A DNA stretch of 64,000 nt from Cristatella mucedo (Eukaryota > Bryozoa > Phylactolaemata > Cristatellidae). This document shows, piece after piece, positions 33,851-46,935 of the stretch (the first letter of the stretch is position 1; each line of letters opens with the position of its first letter). The stretch covers positions 3,369,001 through 3,433,000 of the forward strand of contig WPIO01000035.1 in assembly GCA_009760855.2 (NCBI GenBank). Reading direction: 5' to 3'. The notes under the pieces were generated by a model. It was not told the origin of the DNA. It saw only the letters and a list, made by a program, of their open reading frames with translations, and searched no databases. The translations under genes were made by a program, and so were the position numbers.

Positions 33851-35329
33851 TGCTTACGAGCAGGGAATGCCCAGGTAGCCCACCGGAGACTACGCTCGCA
33901 TCAACAGCGGCCATTTCATTATGCGCCCAATGCTTTCATTATAAATGCAGCCTTTAACTTTTCGCGCGAGAATCGAAGCTGGCGTCACGGAGTGGGACGT
34001 GACCAGACTGCCAGCTCAGTGCAAATAGTCGAGTTTGAAGCGCTATTCCTTTGGGTAGACAACGAAGCACGAATTCCTGAAAAAATACATTTCGCATCAA
34101 GTTTGCTGACCATAGCTGCAATGCATGAGAATCGCGATTAAAAAGAGCAAACAAGCTGGTTGGATAACATCTGAAAAAGCAGCAGAATTTTCCAGGAGAG
34201 AAATTGAGTGAGGAATCCCCTATCGCATTTTTGCCATTTGTCAGCAGCGACGATTTTTCCGCCCACAACTGCTGTCGGCGACCAGGCGGACTGGAACTTT
34301 TCCTCAAGCTCATTTCGTCTCTGCCGCCTCAGTTCTAAAAGCCTACGCGCTCTCGATTTCTCTTCAAGCACCGTCGACATACACCGCGCGTAATGGCTAG
34401 AATGGAAACTGCTGCAGCGATCGAGTCAAACACGAGTCGTCCGTCATCTCAACCTCAATTATTACGTGCGTGAACTGGCTGTGCCGAATTATGATGTTAC
34501 GATTCGCATACGTCAAAAATGGAGACACTTGAAGCGGCGCTATGTCAAGATGCCCAAACAGCGATGAGCCAGCTCTTACCTGTGAAGTTGTGGCCCACTC
34601 GCGCTGTGGAAATCAGGGGCCGGCTGTATCGCAAGAACACTGACCAACTCGAAAGGTCGCAGGCAATGTCGGCGACTGCTGCAACGTCCTGCAATCGAGT
34701 GCACTCCGGCATGCGCTAGCGTGTCTTCCAGCTCTACCAGTTGGTGCGCGTTTAATAAGTGCGACTGGACAATCGGCTTGAGTCCACTTTAGCGGTCGTA
34801 GCGAAAGCGACTTAGTGTGACACAGTACCGACGGATCCCGAATTTGCTGCCGAGGTGGGTTGCTCCACCGAGCAGCTCCATAACAAGATGATAGCTAGCC
34901 GTGCAGGTTTCTTGCCAGGCAGACTTCCGCAGGCTGCTCGGAGGATTGGAGGTGCTATCGCTGGCAATCTCGACCGGTAGCAAATCCATGCTCACTTGAT
35001 TTGAGCTCACCGCCCCTACGTAGTATTTAAATGTACTGTATATAAGGCTGTAAATATCTCACGTGCATGCGACAGATCAGCTGGAGATGATGAAGACAAG
35101 ACACAGATCTTAGATCGCCGTTGCTTCAGATTGTCTGCTGATTGCACCATTGCCAGATTCACTTATATGCCAGTGCAAAAGCAAGCCGTCGTCAAATGCG
35201 TAGGCATGGGTACCAAAAGTTGCTTAGGCTTTGAGTGCACTATAGAAGACTCTCCTGCATGACATCCACATAGTTTTTGTGGCTTCGTGGAGTTACTGAC
35301 GGAGACATAAAACAATACTTTAGACGTCT
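33851..35329. other. No confident feature
   Basis: Several frames of 60-120 codons on both strands; none has a motif or a codon pattern I recognise. Confidence 0.4.
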
Positions 35330-35697
35330 ACATTCGTCCGTGACATCTCCGTACTTCGTACGAACCATTCGTTACATCTAGTATGAACCTCAAAACCGTT
35401 GGAGACCGCGCCTTTAGTTCTTACGCTCCCAAAGCCTGAAGATCACTACTGATGCACGTCACAACGTACCCTGTCATAACGAAATTTAAAAAGAAGCTTA
35501 AAGCGCATCTGTTTATTGCAGCATTGGCTGTAATTTGCGATTTGTTCTTCATGTGCATGCACCGGCTCACACTATGCCTGCCGCTTGCGGATTTTACCAT
35601 CAATCATAAGTGCTGTCACTGAAGCATCTGCGAAGTGCCAAGAAAGAGATTCAGTTCTCGGAGGACGCAATTTATGTATTGAAACCATTATTACTAG
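35330..35697 (+). mobile_element. L2-like 3' fragment
   Basis: It starts near TCGTACGAACCATTCG, covers ACCTCAAAACCGTTGGAGACC (LKxxGDRAFS region) and ends with CCAAGAAAGAGATTCAG and a degraded ATT tail. Confidence 0.75.
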
Positions 35698-35812
35698 TGT
35701 GCACTACAAAGAATAGTTGAATAGACAGGGTGCTAGCTTGGTAGCACTTGCATATCCCATAAGTAGACCAGTTACTGCAAGCTCAAAGCAGAAATATGAA
35801 TGGGCCATCCTG

Positions 35813-35940
35813 GCTTAGCTCAGAGGTTAAGCTGTTCACCTTTGACGACCGCTGTCATAGGTTCCAGCCATTCAACATACGTAACGTGCTTGGATAATGA
35901 TTAATTAGGGTACTATGCAAATGAATTATATTTTTATTCT
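35813..35940 (+). mobile_element. SINE2, near full length
   Basis: tRNA-like head (CTTAGCTCAGAGGTTAAG as A box, CATAGGTTCCAGCC as B box) and a tail with GCTTGGATAATGATTAATTAG and GCAAATGAATTATAT. It is older than the copy at 763-887. Confidence 0.6.
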
Positions 35941-37759
35941 TTTTTATTATTATTTGCTCGCCTACTGCTGTGTATACCGTTTTTGGCACTGAAACCGTCG
36001 CTAGCACGTTTCGTGCTTAACGCTGGGATAAAGCTGTCTCGTACTCGTTCTGAGCCAGTACAAAAGCCACCCACGCGCTAAGTCCGTAACCTTTACGGGC
36101 ACATTTCTTGCTCGTGCATTTGAAAATGAGGTGGAACTGAGCTATCTCTGAAAATCAGGTTATGGAGAACTTCGGCAAGCTTGATGCCAAAGGACTTACA
36201 TTTAAAGCCACTAAAATGCGTTTATAATATTAGATTTCAGTATTAAAATAATTGCAGACTACCATTACCAACCGACTTACAAAAGTTGTATTTCCCGTGA
36301 GTAAACTGGAGAAGGTTGTGCTGAAGCTTACCTTTTTGGATGGACTGCGAAAAATTACACACTGCTCGAGATTTACGGTGCCTAAGAACTGAATTAGCTA
36401 CGTTTTCCGCCAAATGTTATCACGCCGGAAAAGCCACTGCTAAACTTTGGGGAATTGAGGTGCAGTGGTTATAAATTTAGCTATCATCAGATCGACTCTG
36501 CATTGTATCGCACCTGAAGTGATTGACATTTCATGTAATTTGTGTCATTATATTTCAAGCTCACACTTTTATTAACACTTTTATTGGATAGTAAGTCAAT
36601 TAAAAATATTTCTCAAGACATAGCAAGGATACTTTTAGTTTTTACGTCGAACTAAAATAAGAACCTTCAATAGGAAAATATGGCTACGATAGCGGAAAGA
36701 TCAAGGGATATCTAGATGAGATGGACGACCATGCATAACACTACATAGAATAGTATATGGCCAGATGAGCTTAAGTTAAATATTTTTACTGCCCGCTTAA
36801 AGAAGGGCCACCACGTTAGAAAGTACTCCGCTCCTTGTTGTGTCTTCAAAAAGTATCGTGCATAAGATCAAGCTAGAAAGGCTCACAATTCACATTTATT
36901 TTTGTCTGACAAATTATTATACCTTGATCTGTGATCTCTAGTGTCATCTGATCAGTAACTAGTGTATATTTTGCTAAAGGTAGTCTATAACGCTCGTTGG
37001 TTTCTCAGTTCACGCGGCATTCGTTTACGGCGCACTAGGGATGAGCTTGGACAGTTGACGCGTCACAAAACAAAGCAGCTTGATTGCATATCAAGTCTTG
37101 AGGTGCAAATACGCCCCTAATTAAACGATGAAATGGAAGCTTAGCGAAAGCAGTCGGTGTTACAGATAACTGCAGTTTCTAATGAGAGTGGATCAGATTT
37201 TGTCGTGCATTTTTTAAATCGAGGCTCGAGGTCTGGGTTCTGCTATTCGTTGCAGGTATCCACTTTTTGATCACCAGCCGTTTAGTTGTTTCGTCAGGTG
37301 CTCATGACAAGTGGGGAAAGCGATTTCGAGAAGACAGCGATCGGCAGATAGCATCCAGCTTCAGCTGCACTTCGCGGAGCAAACGCCACTAACTATAAGC
37401 TTAGTATTCCATCTACGGAGAGGTGATGGAATGGAAATTTGAATCACCGCCAAGAATGGATGTGTTGCTAAGCTTTGTTTGTTCTCCAGTCATCTCATTT
37501 AAAAAAAATCGTGGCTTGAGCATCCTTATTCAGACTAGGTAAAAATGCAGAGCATACATCGGACCCACCATCGAAATAGTCAGCTAACAGCAGGATCTAC
37601 ACATGTTCCCTGCTTCTTCTACCTGGTAAATTGCAATCCATAGCTCAAAAGAAAGCCAGATTATGGATAGACGCAGGGCTGCAGATTGTTTAAATAATTT
37701 TGCTAGGAACAAAGTCCTAGTTTAGAGAATAAATATAGTTCAACAACTACCTATCAGGC
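35941..37759. other. No recognisable feature
   Basis: AT-rich and lacking frames of note. Confidence 0.4.
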
Positions 37760-38218
37760 CTACTGCCCCAAAAAGCAAGCATCGTACCACCCGCTTTGCG
37801 GAATCTAACTGTTTACCTATACTTCGTACAAACCTCAAATCCTTTGGAGACAGTGCCTTTAGTTCGTATGCTCCCAAAGCCTAGATCTCACTCCCGACTT
37901 CCGTCACGACATCCCCTGAATTGACTACATTCAAAAAGAAATTAGAAACGCACATATTTATCACAACATGTAATGGGTTCCGGTGATTCATCCTTTATGT
38001 GCTTGTGCGTGCAGACACTGCATGCTTCCACTAACCACACTTACATGCTGACCCTGTGCATGTCACCCCTAACCATGTTATTCTTGTCGTTTATCGAGCG
38101 TGCTACCACTAACCATCTGATTGGGATTTCCTTTGCAGCAAGTTTAAAGCACCTAGAAAGAGATTGAGTCCTCCGAGGGTGCTTTATCAAGTGTGTTATT
38201 ATTATTATTATTATTATG
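37760..38218 (+). mobile_element. L2-like 3' fragment
   Basis: Coding remnant (CATCGTACCACCCGC, AACCTCAAATCCTTTGGAGA), 3'UTR, and tail GCACCTAGAAAGAGATTGAG with ATT repeats to 38218. Confidence 0.82.
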
Positions 38219-38545
38219 CTCCCCAATCCTGTAACTCACTTCCGCCTTGCATCGCGACATACTCTGACTTTACCACGTTTAAAATGAAACTGATAATGCC
38301 TTTATCTCAGCATGTCGTGGATCCTTGACATTATTCCTACGTGTGTTTATGCGCGCTGAAACGGCGAACGCTGCCATTGACCATATTTGCACGCTGACCC
38401 TGTGCGTGTCACCTCTAAGCATGCTTTGCTTGCTGACATTTTTCGTGTTACCAACTAACCGTTCTTCCTTTTCAGCAAATGTAATGTGCCTAGAAAGAGA
38501 TTGAGTTCTCTGAGGGTGCTATAAACAATATATTATTAATAGAAA
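38219..38545 (+). mobile_element. L2-like 3' fragment, abutting the previous one
   Basis: It begins with the same coding segment (CTCCCCAATCCTGTAACTCAC matching the AWNSLP region) right at the ATT tail of the preceding copy, and ends with its own tail near 38540. The arrangement suggests insertion into, or recombination at, the tail. Confidence 0.75.
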
Positions 38546-40056
38546 ATTATTACTAACAGTAAATCCATCAGCTGCGTACTGAACTAAGGTTTTTGCTCGA
38601 GGCGAACGATATGTCATTAGCACTTGCAAGATTTTAATTGCAGCTTGAGACGCCAGCCTCATTTGCGGTCGTCTGTAATACCAAGAAGGGAAAAAACGAG
38701 TTACGACTAGTCACTACATCCACATGCTGTAGATGAGCCAGGTCGGATGGAGAGCAGTTACCCCACTGTCTAGTCGGGCAATCACGTATCAACTGGTATT
38801 AACAGCCAGAACACGTATAGAAAAGACTAGCGTCCGCGAGTTTCCCGGCATTAAGTAAACAGACGAAGAGCTCGCTCTAACCGCAAGCAAGTTATCAATA
38901 CGCGGTCGCGCGGCGGATTTTGTGAGGCAGAGTTGGCGGCCGAGCAGCACATGAACGTACCGGCCTTGAGTTTCGCTACGCTGAAGGCTAGAGGTACATC
39001 AGTGTCTGCAGCAAAAGCTAGAAACATATAATGCAAATGTCTTCGGTAACCAGCAGTCTGATGAGCGTAATGCTGAGACTGCTCGCCGGGCGAAACGTGA
39101 GTGCAGTGATGGCGGCACTAGGACTGCACTCACTCCCGTCAGCCGTGAAACTAAGGGCGCTCATTTTAGCTGCCTCGTTCGGCTGCTGAAGGCCTACCTG
39201 CATGCATTGGCGCTGCACCCAGGAGCAGCTAGCCACAATGCAAGGCGCAGGTCTTCACCAACGTTAGTCGAGAGTCGGAAGGAGCAATCTCCATTAAAAG
39301 GGCTACGTTTGCGGCCTAGTTCTAACCGGGCTTGTAAAAATTTAAACGCCTTTTCCAACAACATTTTAGGACTACACAAAGCACAAGCCCCGACTCCCAG
39401 CAGTCCAATGGGCTTCGCTAGGACCGGATATCACTTGAAATATCCACCTCACGCATGGCCGTGAAGGTGGGGAGTTATGCATCAATCCTATGGGATTAAG
39501 CTACCCCGACAGCAAATTTATTGATATCTCTCAAAGACTAATCGGACGATAGCACTCAACTTGGCACCGACAATAACGGTAACATAAGCCATCTTTTAAT
39601 GTAACCATAACTGTCACTCTAACCTTCTAACGACCCGTCAGATTAAATGTCACGTTTGTCTCTGGACACTTCAGCCAAACATGGTTATCTTGATAAATCA
39701 GTGGATTCAATATCAGTCGCTGTAAAAATAAGCAACACCCGTCAAATGATGCAATACATTAGCATCAGGACAGTTATTTGTAAAGCGAAATAAAACAATT
39801 GTTTGAAAACTCAAACCCTTAAAGGAAATGCAACATCCAAGTTCAGCTTCTTTAAGGACGCGGGTAGCTACACTTGCCAAGCCCCCACACATGCTCTTTG
39901 TTGGAGGTAGAAGGGACCAACTTATATTCTGAATTTCACTGTAAAATCTAAAAGTTACCTAATACCACTGTTAGGAAAGCACTCAGGGAAGACAGCGGAT
40001 GATGTAAAAGCGGAAAAAGAACGATGAAGAAATTCGTGTTACTACACTTACCGTCA
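38546..40056. other. No recognisable feature
   Basis: Mixed composition, short frames only. Confidence 0.4.
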
Positions 40057-40330
40057 TAATAATAATAGTAATAATAATAATAATAATTCACTTGATAAAG
40101 CGCCCTCAGAGAACTTAATCTCTCTCTAGGCGCTTTACATTTGCTGTAAAGTGAAATGCAATTGAATGGTAAGTAAAATCATGCTTGAAAAACAAACGAA
40201 ATGAATAATATGGTTAGAGATGAACATGCACAGGGTCAGCATGCAAATGTGGTTAGTGGCAGCATGCACAGTGTCAGCACGCATAAGCACATCAAGGACG
40301 AATCACAGGGACCCACTAAATGCTGTCCTA
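40057..40330 (-). mobile_element. L2-like 3' end
   Basis: Antisense AAT repeats, tail GCGCCCTCAGAGAACTTAAT and 3'UTR, breaking off at AAATGCTGTCCTA, within the codons just before the stop. Only the last few codons and untranslated end are present. Confidence 0.82.
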
Positions 40331-40657
40331 CAACTTCGAAGTGCATATCAAGGATCGCGTGCTTACAATTTCACGTGGATGAGATCATTACTAGCTTACT
40401 TGTGACATTTGCAATTCATATGAGTAGATTGAGGACAAACGCTCAGATTGAGAAATGCTGTCAGTAATTCAGCAAAATGGGGATCCATAAGATCCAATAT
40501 GCGACAGACGGCTGGAATGATTTATAAGGACAAAAGCCTCGTGATACAAATTTAGAGTTGATGGTTCTACTAATATTGGAGGTGTGACGTCTGCAAGATA
40601 CAACGGCATGGATGAAACTGAAAATCCAGGCAGTGAGTGGTGGGGAAAAATAAATAA

Positions 40658-40810
40658 ATACAAGCTGATTTAACAGCCTCTTTTTGTATAGCGACAGAAG
40701 AGCCTTGACGGCTATCACCGGCGCTTGCAGCGGCGATAAAGGATTGCCCACCAAGGATTCGAACCCACGACCTCGGGCCTGAGGTCGTGAAAAGCAACCG
40801 CCTAAGGGTT
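40658..40810 (-). mobile_element. SINE1, 5'-truncated
   Basis: Antisense body and B box (GTTCGAATCC) are intact. The head is cut within the A-box region near 40805. Confidence 0.78.
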
Positions 40811-40854
40811 TAAACATGCAAGCTATATGATAACCAGGCCACGTCAACGCTATG

Positions 40855-41310
40855 CATCGGCAAAATAACTTGATAAATAGATGAATACACACCTTTAGAA
40901 CTTGGTCAACCGTACAAGATCAATAGATAACGCCGAGAGAGCATGTCTACGGCAGCGACACACTCAATGTCGGCCTGCACATACAGGGGTTTTACCCGCT
41001 GCTGATCCTTTAGTCTATAAAATCGCAGCTATAAACGGCGTACACTGAGAAGCTGAAATCATATTAATTTCGCTTGAAAATATATAGATCAAAATTTGCA
41101 GGCCGATTCACAATGAACAACGTGCTAATTCTGTCAAGAAACCGGGCCCCGGCGGCTGACGGGTTAAGGACAGCATTGGCAGCTTCCCTTGTGGCGAATG
41201 GCCGTCTCAGGAACCATATGTGTGGTCCCGGCATTTAATAGGTGCGGCGATAAAAGATTTCTTAATTACCGCGGGCTCGGCGGCCGTAAATTCCATTATC
41301 CTGTATGGTT
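40855..41310. repeat. Unclassified dispersed repeat, copy 1
   Basis: It matches 63245-63700 in order: ATCRCAGCTATAAAYGG-like sequence, then TTTGCAGGCCGATTCACA, then AATAGGTGCGGCGATA and GGCGGCCGTAAATTCC. It has no recognisable coding region and no tRNA-like boxes. Confidence 0.6.
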
Positions 41311-41593
41311 GCAGTGTTGCCAAGCGTTATTTATTCCTGGAAGGAGGCGTAAAACGACAATTGTAAACATACGTATGGCAAGTATTTAAAGAAATATTTG
41401 CCTTGGATAGTCGTTCGCCGCATTATGACGCCCTCCCTCACATAATACGAAGCTTCACTATTTTGGATTTATTCTTTTTTATTCGTTATAACTAGCAGTC
41501 GGAGAGCGAACCTCAAAGGGGACGTGTCATAATTTTAAAATGTATACGTTTGTTTTATACGTTAAAGTAATACACTGGCATTTGTTGATGGGG

Positions 41594-41930
41594 ATCAGCT
41601 TTTATTCACGAAGTTTGCCGAAAAAACACGTCTCCATTGGTATTGTAGCACGCAATTGTGTTATTAATTTTGATCTGCTACTTTTGGTTAAACACGTCTT
41701 ACAAAGTATTGTATTTACATTTTCTGGTCATCTGTCAATCCCCAAAACTGGGTATTGCATTTAGCTTTTTACCCAAAGTTTGCCAAAAAACGTCTCCATT
41801 GGTATTATACCAAAAATATTCATAGTATTGATTTCGATCTAATACTTTTGGTTACACAAGTCTTACACAAGTATTGTATTTAACATTTTCTGTTCATCTG
41901 CCGATCACTAAAACTGGGTATTGCATTTTC
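41594..41930. repeat. Tandem duplication, two units of about 168 bp
   Basis: Both units contain AAGTTTGCC, ACGTCTCCATTGGTATT, ACTTTTGGTTA, CAAGTATTGTATTT or its variant, and AAAACTGGGTATTGCATTT. The boundary lies near 41762. The region is AT-rich and non-coding. Confidence 0.8.
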
Positions 41931-44900
41931 AAAATTGCTTGCCTTTTATAAGGCAAACTTCTAAAGACTTCGAAAATTCGACCATTTTTTGGCCGTTCGC
42001 CGAGTGGTCACCCAGCCCAACCGGTGGCCCAGATATAGCACACTATATACACGCACTGCAAGCACTAAGCCTTACTAGGAATGGATACAAATCGCCCTTA
42101 ATCTAAGGGTTTCTGTAGCGTTTACCAAATCATCCCCTTCCAGCCATGAACTGCAACCTCAGTGCGGACTAGGCCGAATGCGACCACTTGAGATAATTCG
42201 CTCAAAGTCGAACGCCGTCGTTCTTTTCGAGATCCGAGTCTGAAGGTGGTGCACCAAACTAAATCGTTACACGCTTTCAGTCTCTGCACAGTCATCATTC
42301 GCGCGTTGACAGTACGACACGCAGTTTCCGTCGTATTTTTCATTGCCGGCAACGCTTGCTACTTACCTGAGAGTCGTGGTCCCACCGCTGCCAGACCAGA
42401 GGCCGTGGAAATTTACAGCGTGTAAAACATTTTGAAAAGCTAAATATACGATTTAGCCAATAAAACGCTTGCCAGACAAATGAGCAGCGAGTGGCTTAAG
42501 CGCCCTGCTGGAGCGCGGCATCGGGTTACCGGCTGTTTTGCCACTTTTACTTAAACTCTCCTTTGCTGGCCTTCAGTATTGGTATCAATCGATTTAGCTC
42601 GTACGAATAGCCCACTGCCCGTGGACTGACTTCACTCAGTCGTAGTAGAAATAAGATGTCGTACATAAATTTACGAGTCCATTACCCGTAACTCTCTGAA
42701 CGTACTGGTCGCGGAAGATGTGGAGCCTCGTCATCTTGCCGAGTGACGAACGAATGCCAAATCGCCGCCCGACGGACGGACTTTCTCACTTTAATTTAGC
42801 CCGCATTTCAATCGTTTGTCCGCTGCGCTTTCCAATTGTAAACGTGAAATAGGGCAATCCTTATGAAGATTTATCTTCTTGAATTAAGTCTGAACTCGCA
42901 GAGGCTGGAGGCGAGGTCGCCCGGCGAGCTCGCAGCAGTGATAATTTCTGCTGTGCTCCGAGTAGCCAGGGTACTAGTCCCTCACAACCTCCCACTGCAT
43001 GGGTCAGGAAGCGTTGGATAGACTGTCAAACGGCAATAATCAGTCAAGCGGCTCTGCCGTCATCTGGACGCACGTTCTTAGTTTCCCAAAACTGAATTGT
43101 AAGCCTCATGCTGACACAGCGGTTTCCACTAACACCGGTGTGACGTACGTCGGAGGCTTGGCTAGGGTGTAGATGAATGGCAATAAATCACAGATACACA
43201 GCCAAACAAGCTAATTTCGATCTTGACTAAAAGTTTGTCCTTCACGTGGCTGAAGGGTTACTATCTAAATCATTGACTTCATGATCACTCGTAGCAGCAA
43301 ATAAATCAACGAAGGGAAGTCCGGTCAACCAGCCGACAGACGCCTAATTTACAGCACTTGCTGCAAAAGTCTGCAACATTCTTCATCGAGGGAGCAGTTG
43401 GTCTTTTCATCACCTGCCGGAGCCCGCTAGCCTCCACACAGTGAAACGCGGCAATATTTTATTTCGTATGTCGCCTCAGTCTCGGGATTAGAACTAAAAG
43501 CTCAGACGCTTTGCTCAATTACAAAGGAAGTCATTAGCTCGAACTACGATCCCAGAGTAACTGCTACCTGGCTACTTCTCCTTACAATGCAACGTATCTC
43601 CGTCTGCAACTCAATGTAAGCCAATCGGGCTGCGTGGATGCTACGCTCGCTAGAGAGTAGCTTAGCTGACCTACCGCGACGCTAGCCAGCTTCTTGCGAC
43701 CCAGGTTATCTCAGGCCGATCCAATCGGATCTCTTCTTTTGCCCAAGAGCGATTGGTGACACCCGGATCCCTAAGCCCTCTGGGTCCCGGACTACGGTAC
43801 TCATTCCTACTCCCTATGGTCGCGGGTGCCGACCGTAAGTCTGAGGGATGGACGATCAGTCTTCATCCGAAAGCGCAGCTCTGTCAGAGCTCGGCGGCAG
43901 CGGCGGCGGCGGCGGCGGCGACGGCGGCGGGGTAGGAGAAGGAGACTCGTAGGAAGCTCGCGGCATGCCACTAGCGGACAAGAGTACGACTACTGTAGTT
44001 GGCATAGGAGCAGCGTTAGTGAAGGTTTCGAAGCTTTCGTTTGCAGCTTCGCCACGCCACTAGGCTCACTGAAAGGTCGCGTGACCATCTAAACTATTCG
44101 TCTATTGCGACGGAATCTGTAGCGAACGCTTTGGATGCGTATCCTGCTGGTTTGAGTCGTGCCGGTGCCGGAGTTTGCTGCCCAGCTTTTACTGTTTGAC
44201 GTAGAAGCTTTACTGTTTGTCTACAGTGATAAGCGTGACAGTATTACTGGTGTGGCAACACTACGACTGCCAGCGACCGTATCCCCCTAGCAGTACTGCT
44301 GGCTCAATGCTAATTCGTGTCAACTGAGACCAAGAAATAAACCGGGACATTGCAGTTTAAGCATTGGGTGAGTTAGTTAGTTAGTTGGTATAACAACACG
44401 CAACGCGAAAAGGTCACCTACCGTGTGACTGAGTACAAAAACAATTTCTCTTCGAGGGGTCAAGATTCTGGAATGTGGGGGCTCCCGGTCAATTGCTCTA
44501 CCTTTTAAGCCAGTTATGCTAACACTTTAGTGCACTCACTATTGATTGAGTGCAAACATGTTTTTTGTGACTGCTGTATTTTTTCGAGTCAGCCATGATT
44601 CTGTCTGCTGTGACAGACGGCAGGAGACGGTATCAAGTTTTCGACTGATGCTACGTTCAGTAGGTGGATATCAGTTCAGCGGTTCTACATCGACACACCT
44701 GAAGGGCGAAGTGTATGCTAAGCTTCTTGTGATCGTTGCAAGTGGCGCGAAGGTTTAAAAATTGAGACCCGCCGAACGCCATTCTCCCCCTCAGTGCCAA
44801 GGGACTGAGTGTAAACCGCTTCGTCTCTGATGCCGGACAATTCCACAGCTTTCAGGCTTTTTGGGTAAGGCTGGCCTTCGGAGCGTTTGTGGTGGCCTTC

Positions 44901-46678
44901 TGCATTTTCAAATCGCTTTCTCACCTGAAGCCACTGCTCAAGGCCGTGCACGCGCATTTAGCCAGTCAAGATTGCCAAGCAATTAACAGGCGCGAAACGC
45001 CCACCTCGTGGTCATCGGGTTATCTATACCCACTTACGTGGACATGATGTAGTCGAGCAGAGGGATAACCGCAGCCGACGTAAACATGCGAAGCTTGGTA
45101 CCCGATTTTAATTAGCAAAATCCGCAAGCATTTAATGCGGTACGCCAGCAGTCAGCTCGAGTGTAGCAGTGGCTGGACAAATTTAGAGCGAAGAAATCCC
45201 AGCGTCGAGTGCAGTGCAACGGTAATGTAATGCAATGTAATGTAATGTATCTCCGTCAGTAACTCCACAAAGTCATAAAGACCATGTGGGTGTTACGCAG
45301 GAGAGTTGTGTATAGCGCACTCACAGCCTAAGGTAGCCCCGGCAGCTAAATCGTTGATCGTCGGTCTGGGGAAACAGGTGCGGGAAGCATAATCGTTCTC
45401 GCAATTGAGGTGAACGTTTCTCACACTCACTACTACTGATGACGGTCCTCGATCATTTTGTATTTTCTGATACTGCCGAAAGAGATCGCAGTACGAGCGC
45501 AAGCGAAGTCCCAATCCTCACGAGCACTCGACGTCATTACAAAGGTCGCCTCCCGCTCAGCAACGCTTACGGTTTGGCAGCAGGAGTTCGCCCGAGCTGC
45601 ACGTCGATCGCCGGCCGATCGCCACGGAAGATGAAGTTCAGTCGATTCAACTGCTCAATTTACTCGTCGCGGCTCGCCGCCATCTGTTGGCTGGCGCGTG
45701 ACTCAGTGAGCTCGGACGGCTGCATCTATCGGAGCAGCTCTGGCGCGGCCAGCCGACGGGCCGCCACCGCCGTGCTTCGAACGCACTCCCCGTTGGTGTG
45801 CAGGGGGCGAATGAACGGCAATGGACGCTGGTGCTGAGAGCACGCGGCAGTGACGCCGGTATCATTGAGCGCCGGCAATCGTCTGCGGGTCTGCGCGAAG
45901 CCCACACCCCTTAAGCAACACCGCCGACCGGCCGTATTGGCATCCTATGTCATTTACTATAGCGGTCTGTGCGGGTGACTGAAAGGGCATTCACCCTACG
46001 CACACTGCAGTCTGCCGCCCCGAAGGGACGCGTGCAAAGCGTGGAGACCTCGCTTGAAATATGCTATTGGAAAAGGCGCAGCGCTCGATATTATGCAGCC
46101 AGCGATAGAAGCAGCAGCAGCCGTATTTGGAAATTGCAAATAATTGCCTGCACAGTATGGCTGCTGCGGCCGGTGACTTCCGACAAACCCGCTTACGAGC
46201 TCGCAGCATCTCAAGGCCAGCGAAATGGCTGACTGACCGGCAGACCGCTGTTTCCAGAGAGCGACCACTGTCATTCTCCTGGCTTATATCGGGGCCAGGT
46301 CGTCATTCCTACAATAATGTCATTGGCGCGTAATCGTTAATCGCGCTAGCCGCTCGATTGCTACGGCTCTTCGGAGCTATTTCGTGTGCGGGTCTCGGTT
46401 AAAAGTCAGCTGCTTACCTCGCCGAAGTACGTAATTGAGGCTCGGATGTCAAGCTCGTGGTTTCTAACCGCGGGACATTGCTGCGCTATCGGTCCAACGC
46501 GACGCGCCCCCATGGCGGACCCGAGACGAGCCCCGGGCAACGCAGCTTCCGGTCGCAACAGCCGCTGCGCGCACCTTGGCGAAAAAAGATGCGCGGGCGG
46601 TGCGCGGGTTGAGGCTGGAGCGTGAGAGCGTTTGCTGAGCTGGCGGAGTGTCGCTGCTTGTTTTTTGACGCGGCTTTG
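41931..46678. other. No confident gene
   Basis: It becomes GC-richer after about 43.6 kb, with a short GGC run at 43897-43931. Frames at 45439-45907 overlap on opposite strands and contain internal stops. Confidence 0.4.
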
Positions 46679-46719
46679 CTATAAAGGCTGGCAGCAACCG
46701 AAGTATACAAGTCTCAGTT
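46679..46719 (+). promoter_or_regulatory. Candidate TATA-initiator promoter
   Basis: CTATAAAGGCT (TATA from 46680) is followed 36 bases later by TCAGTT, an initiator-like motif (46714-46719). A 70-codon Arg-rich frame starts at ATG 46723 but resembles nothing I know. Confidence 0.35.
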
Positions 46720-46935
46720 ATTATGATTGATGTTATTATTATTATGCAGCGGGCGAACTGCTTTCCACTAACATCAAAGCCAAAGCCACCAGCGGTCCGC
46801 AAACGTTGTCAAAGACGCAAGAGACGACGTCGCAGAGGGGACGAAATGCGGCGTCCGACTGATCGTAGGCTAAAAGGTTGCGCGACATTCTGTGCCGTGG
46901 CCCCCCGACGAGAGCAGTTCGGCAGCGAGTGCTGA

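Noticed and set aside
45640-45740. CSDRC motif on the minus strand as another cysteine-rich family member
   Set aside because: Only the first two cysteines match; no third cysteine, linker, second module or signal exon.
45439-45907. Protein-like frames on both strands
   Set aside because: The most protein-like minus-strand reading has in-frame stops, and no family could be named. It is perhaps a decayed element, but unsupported.
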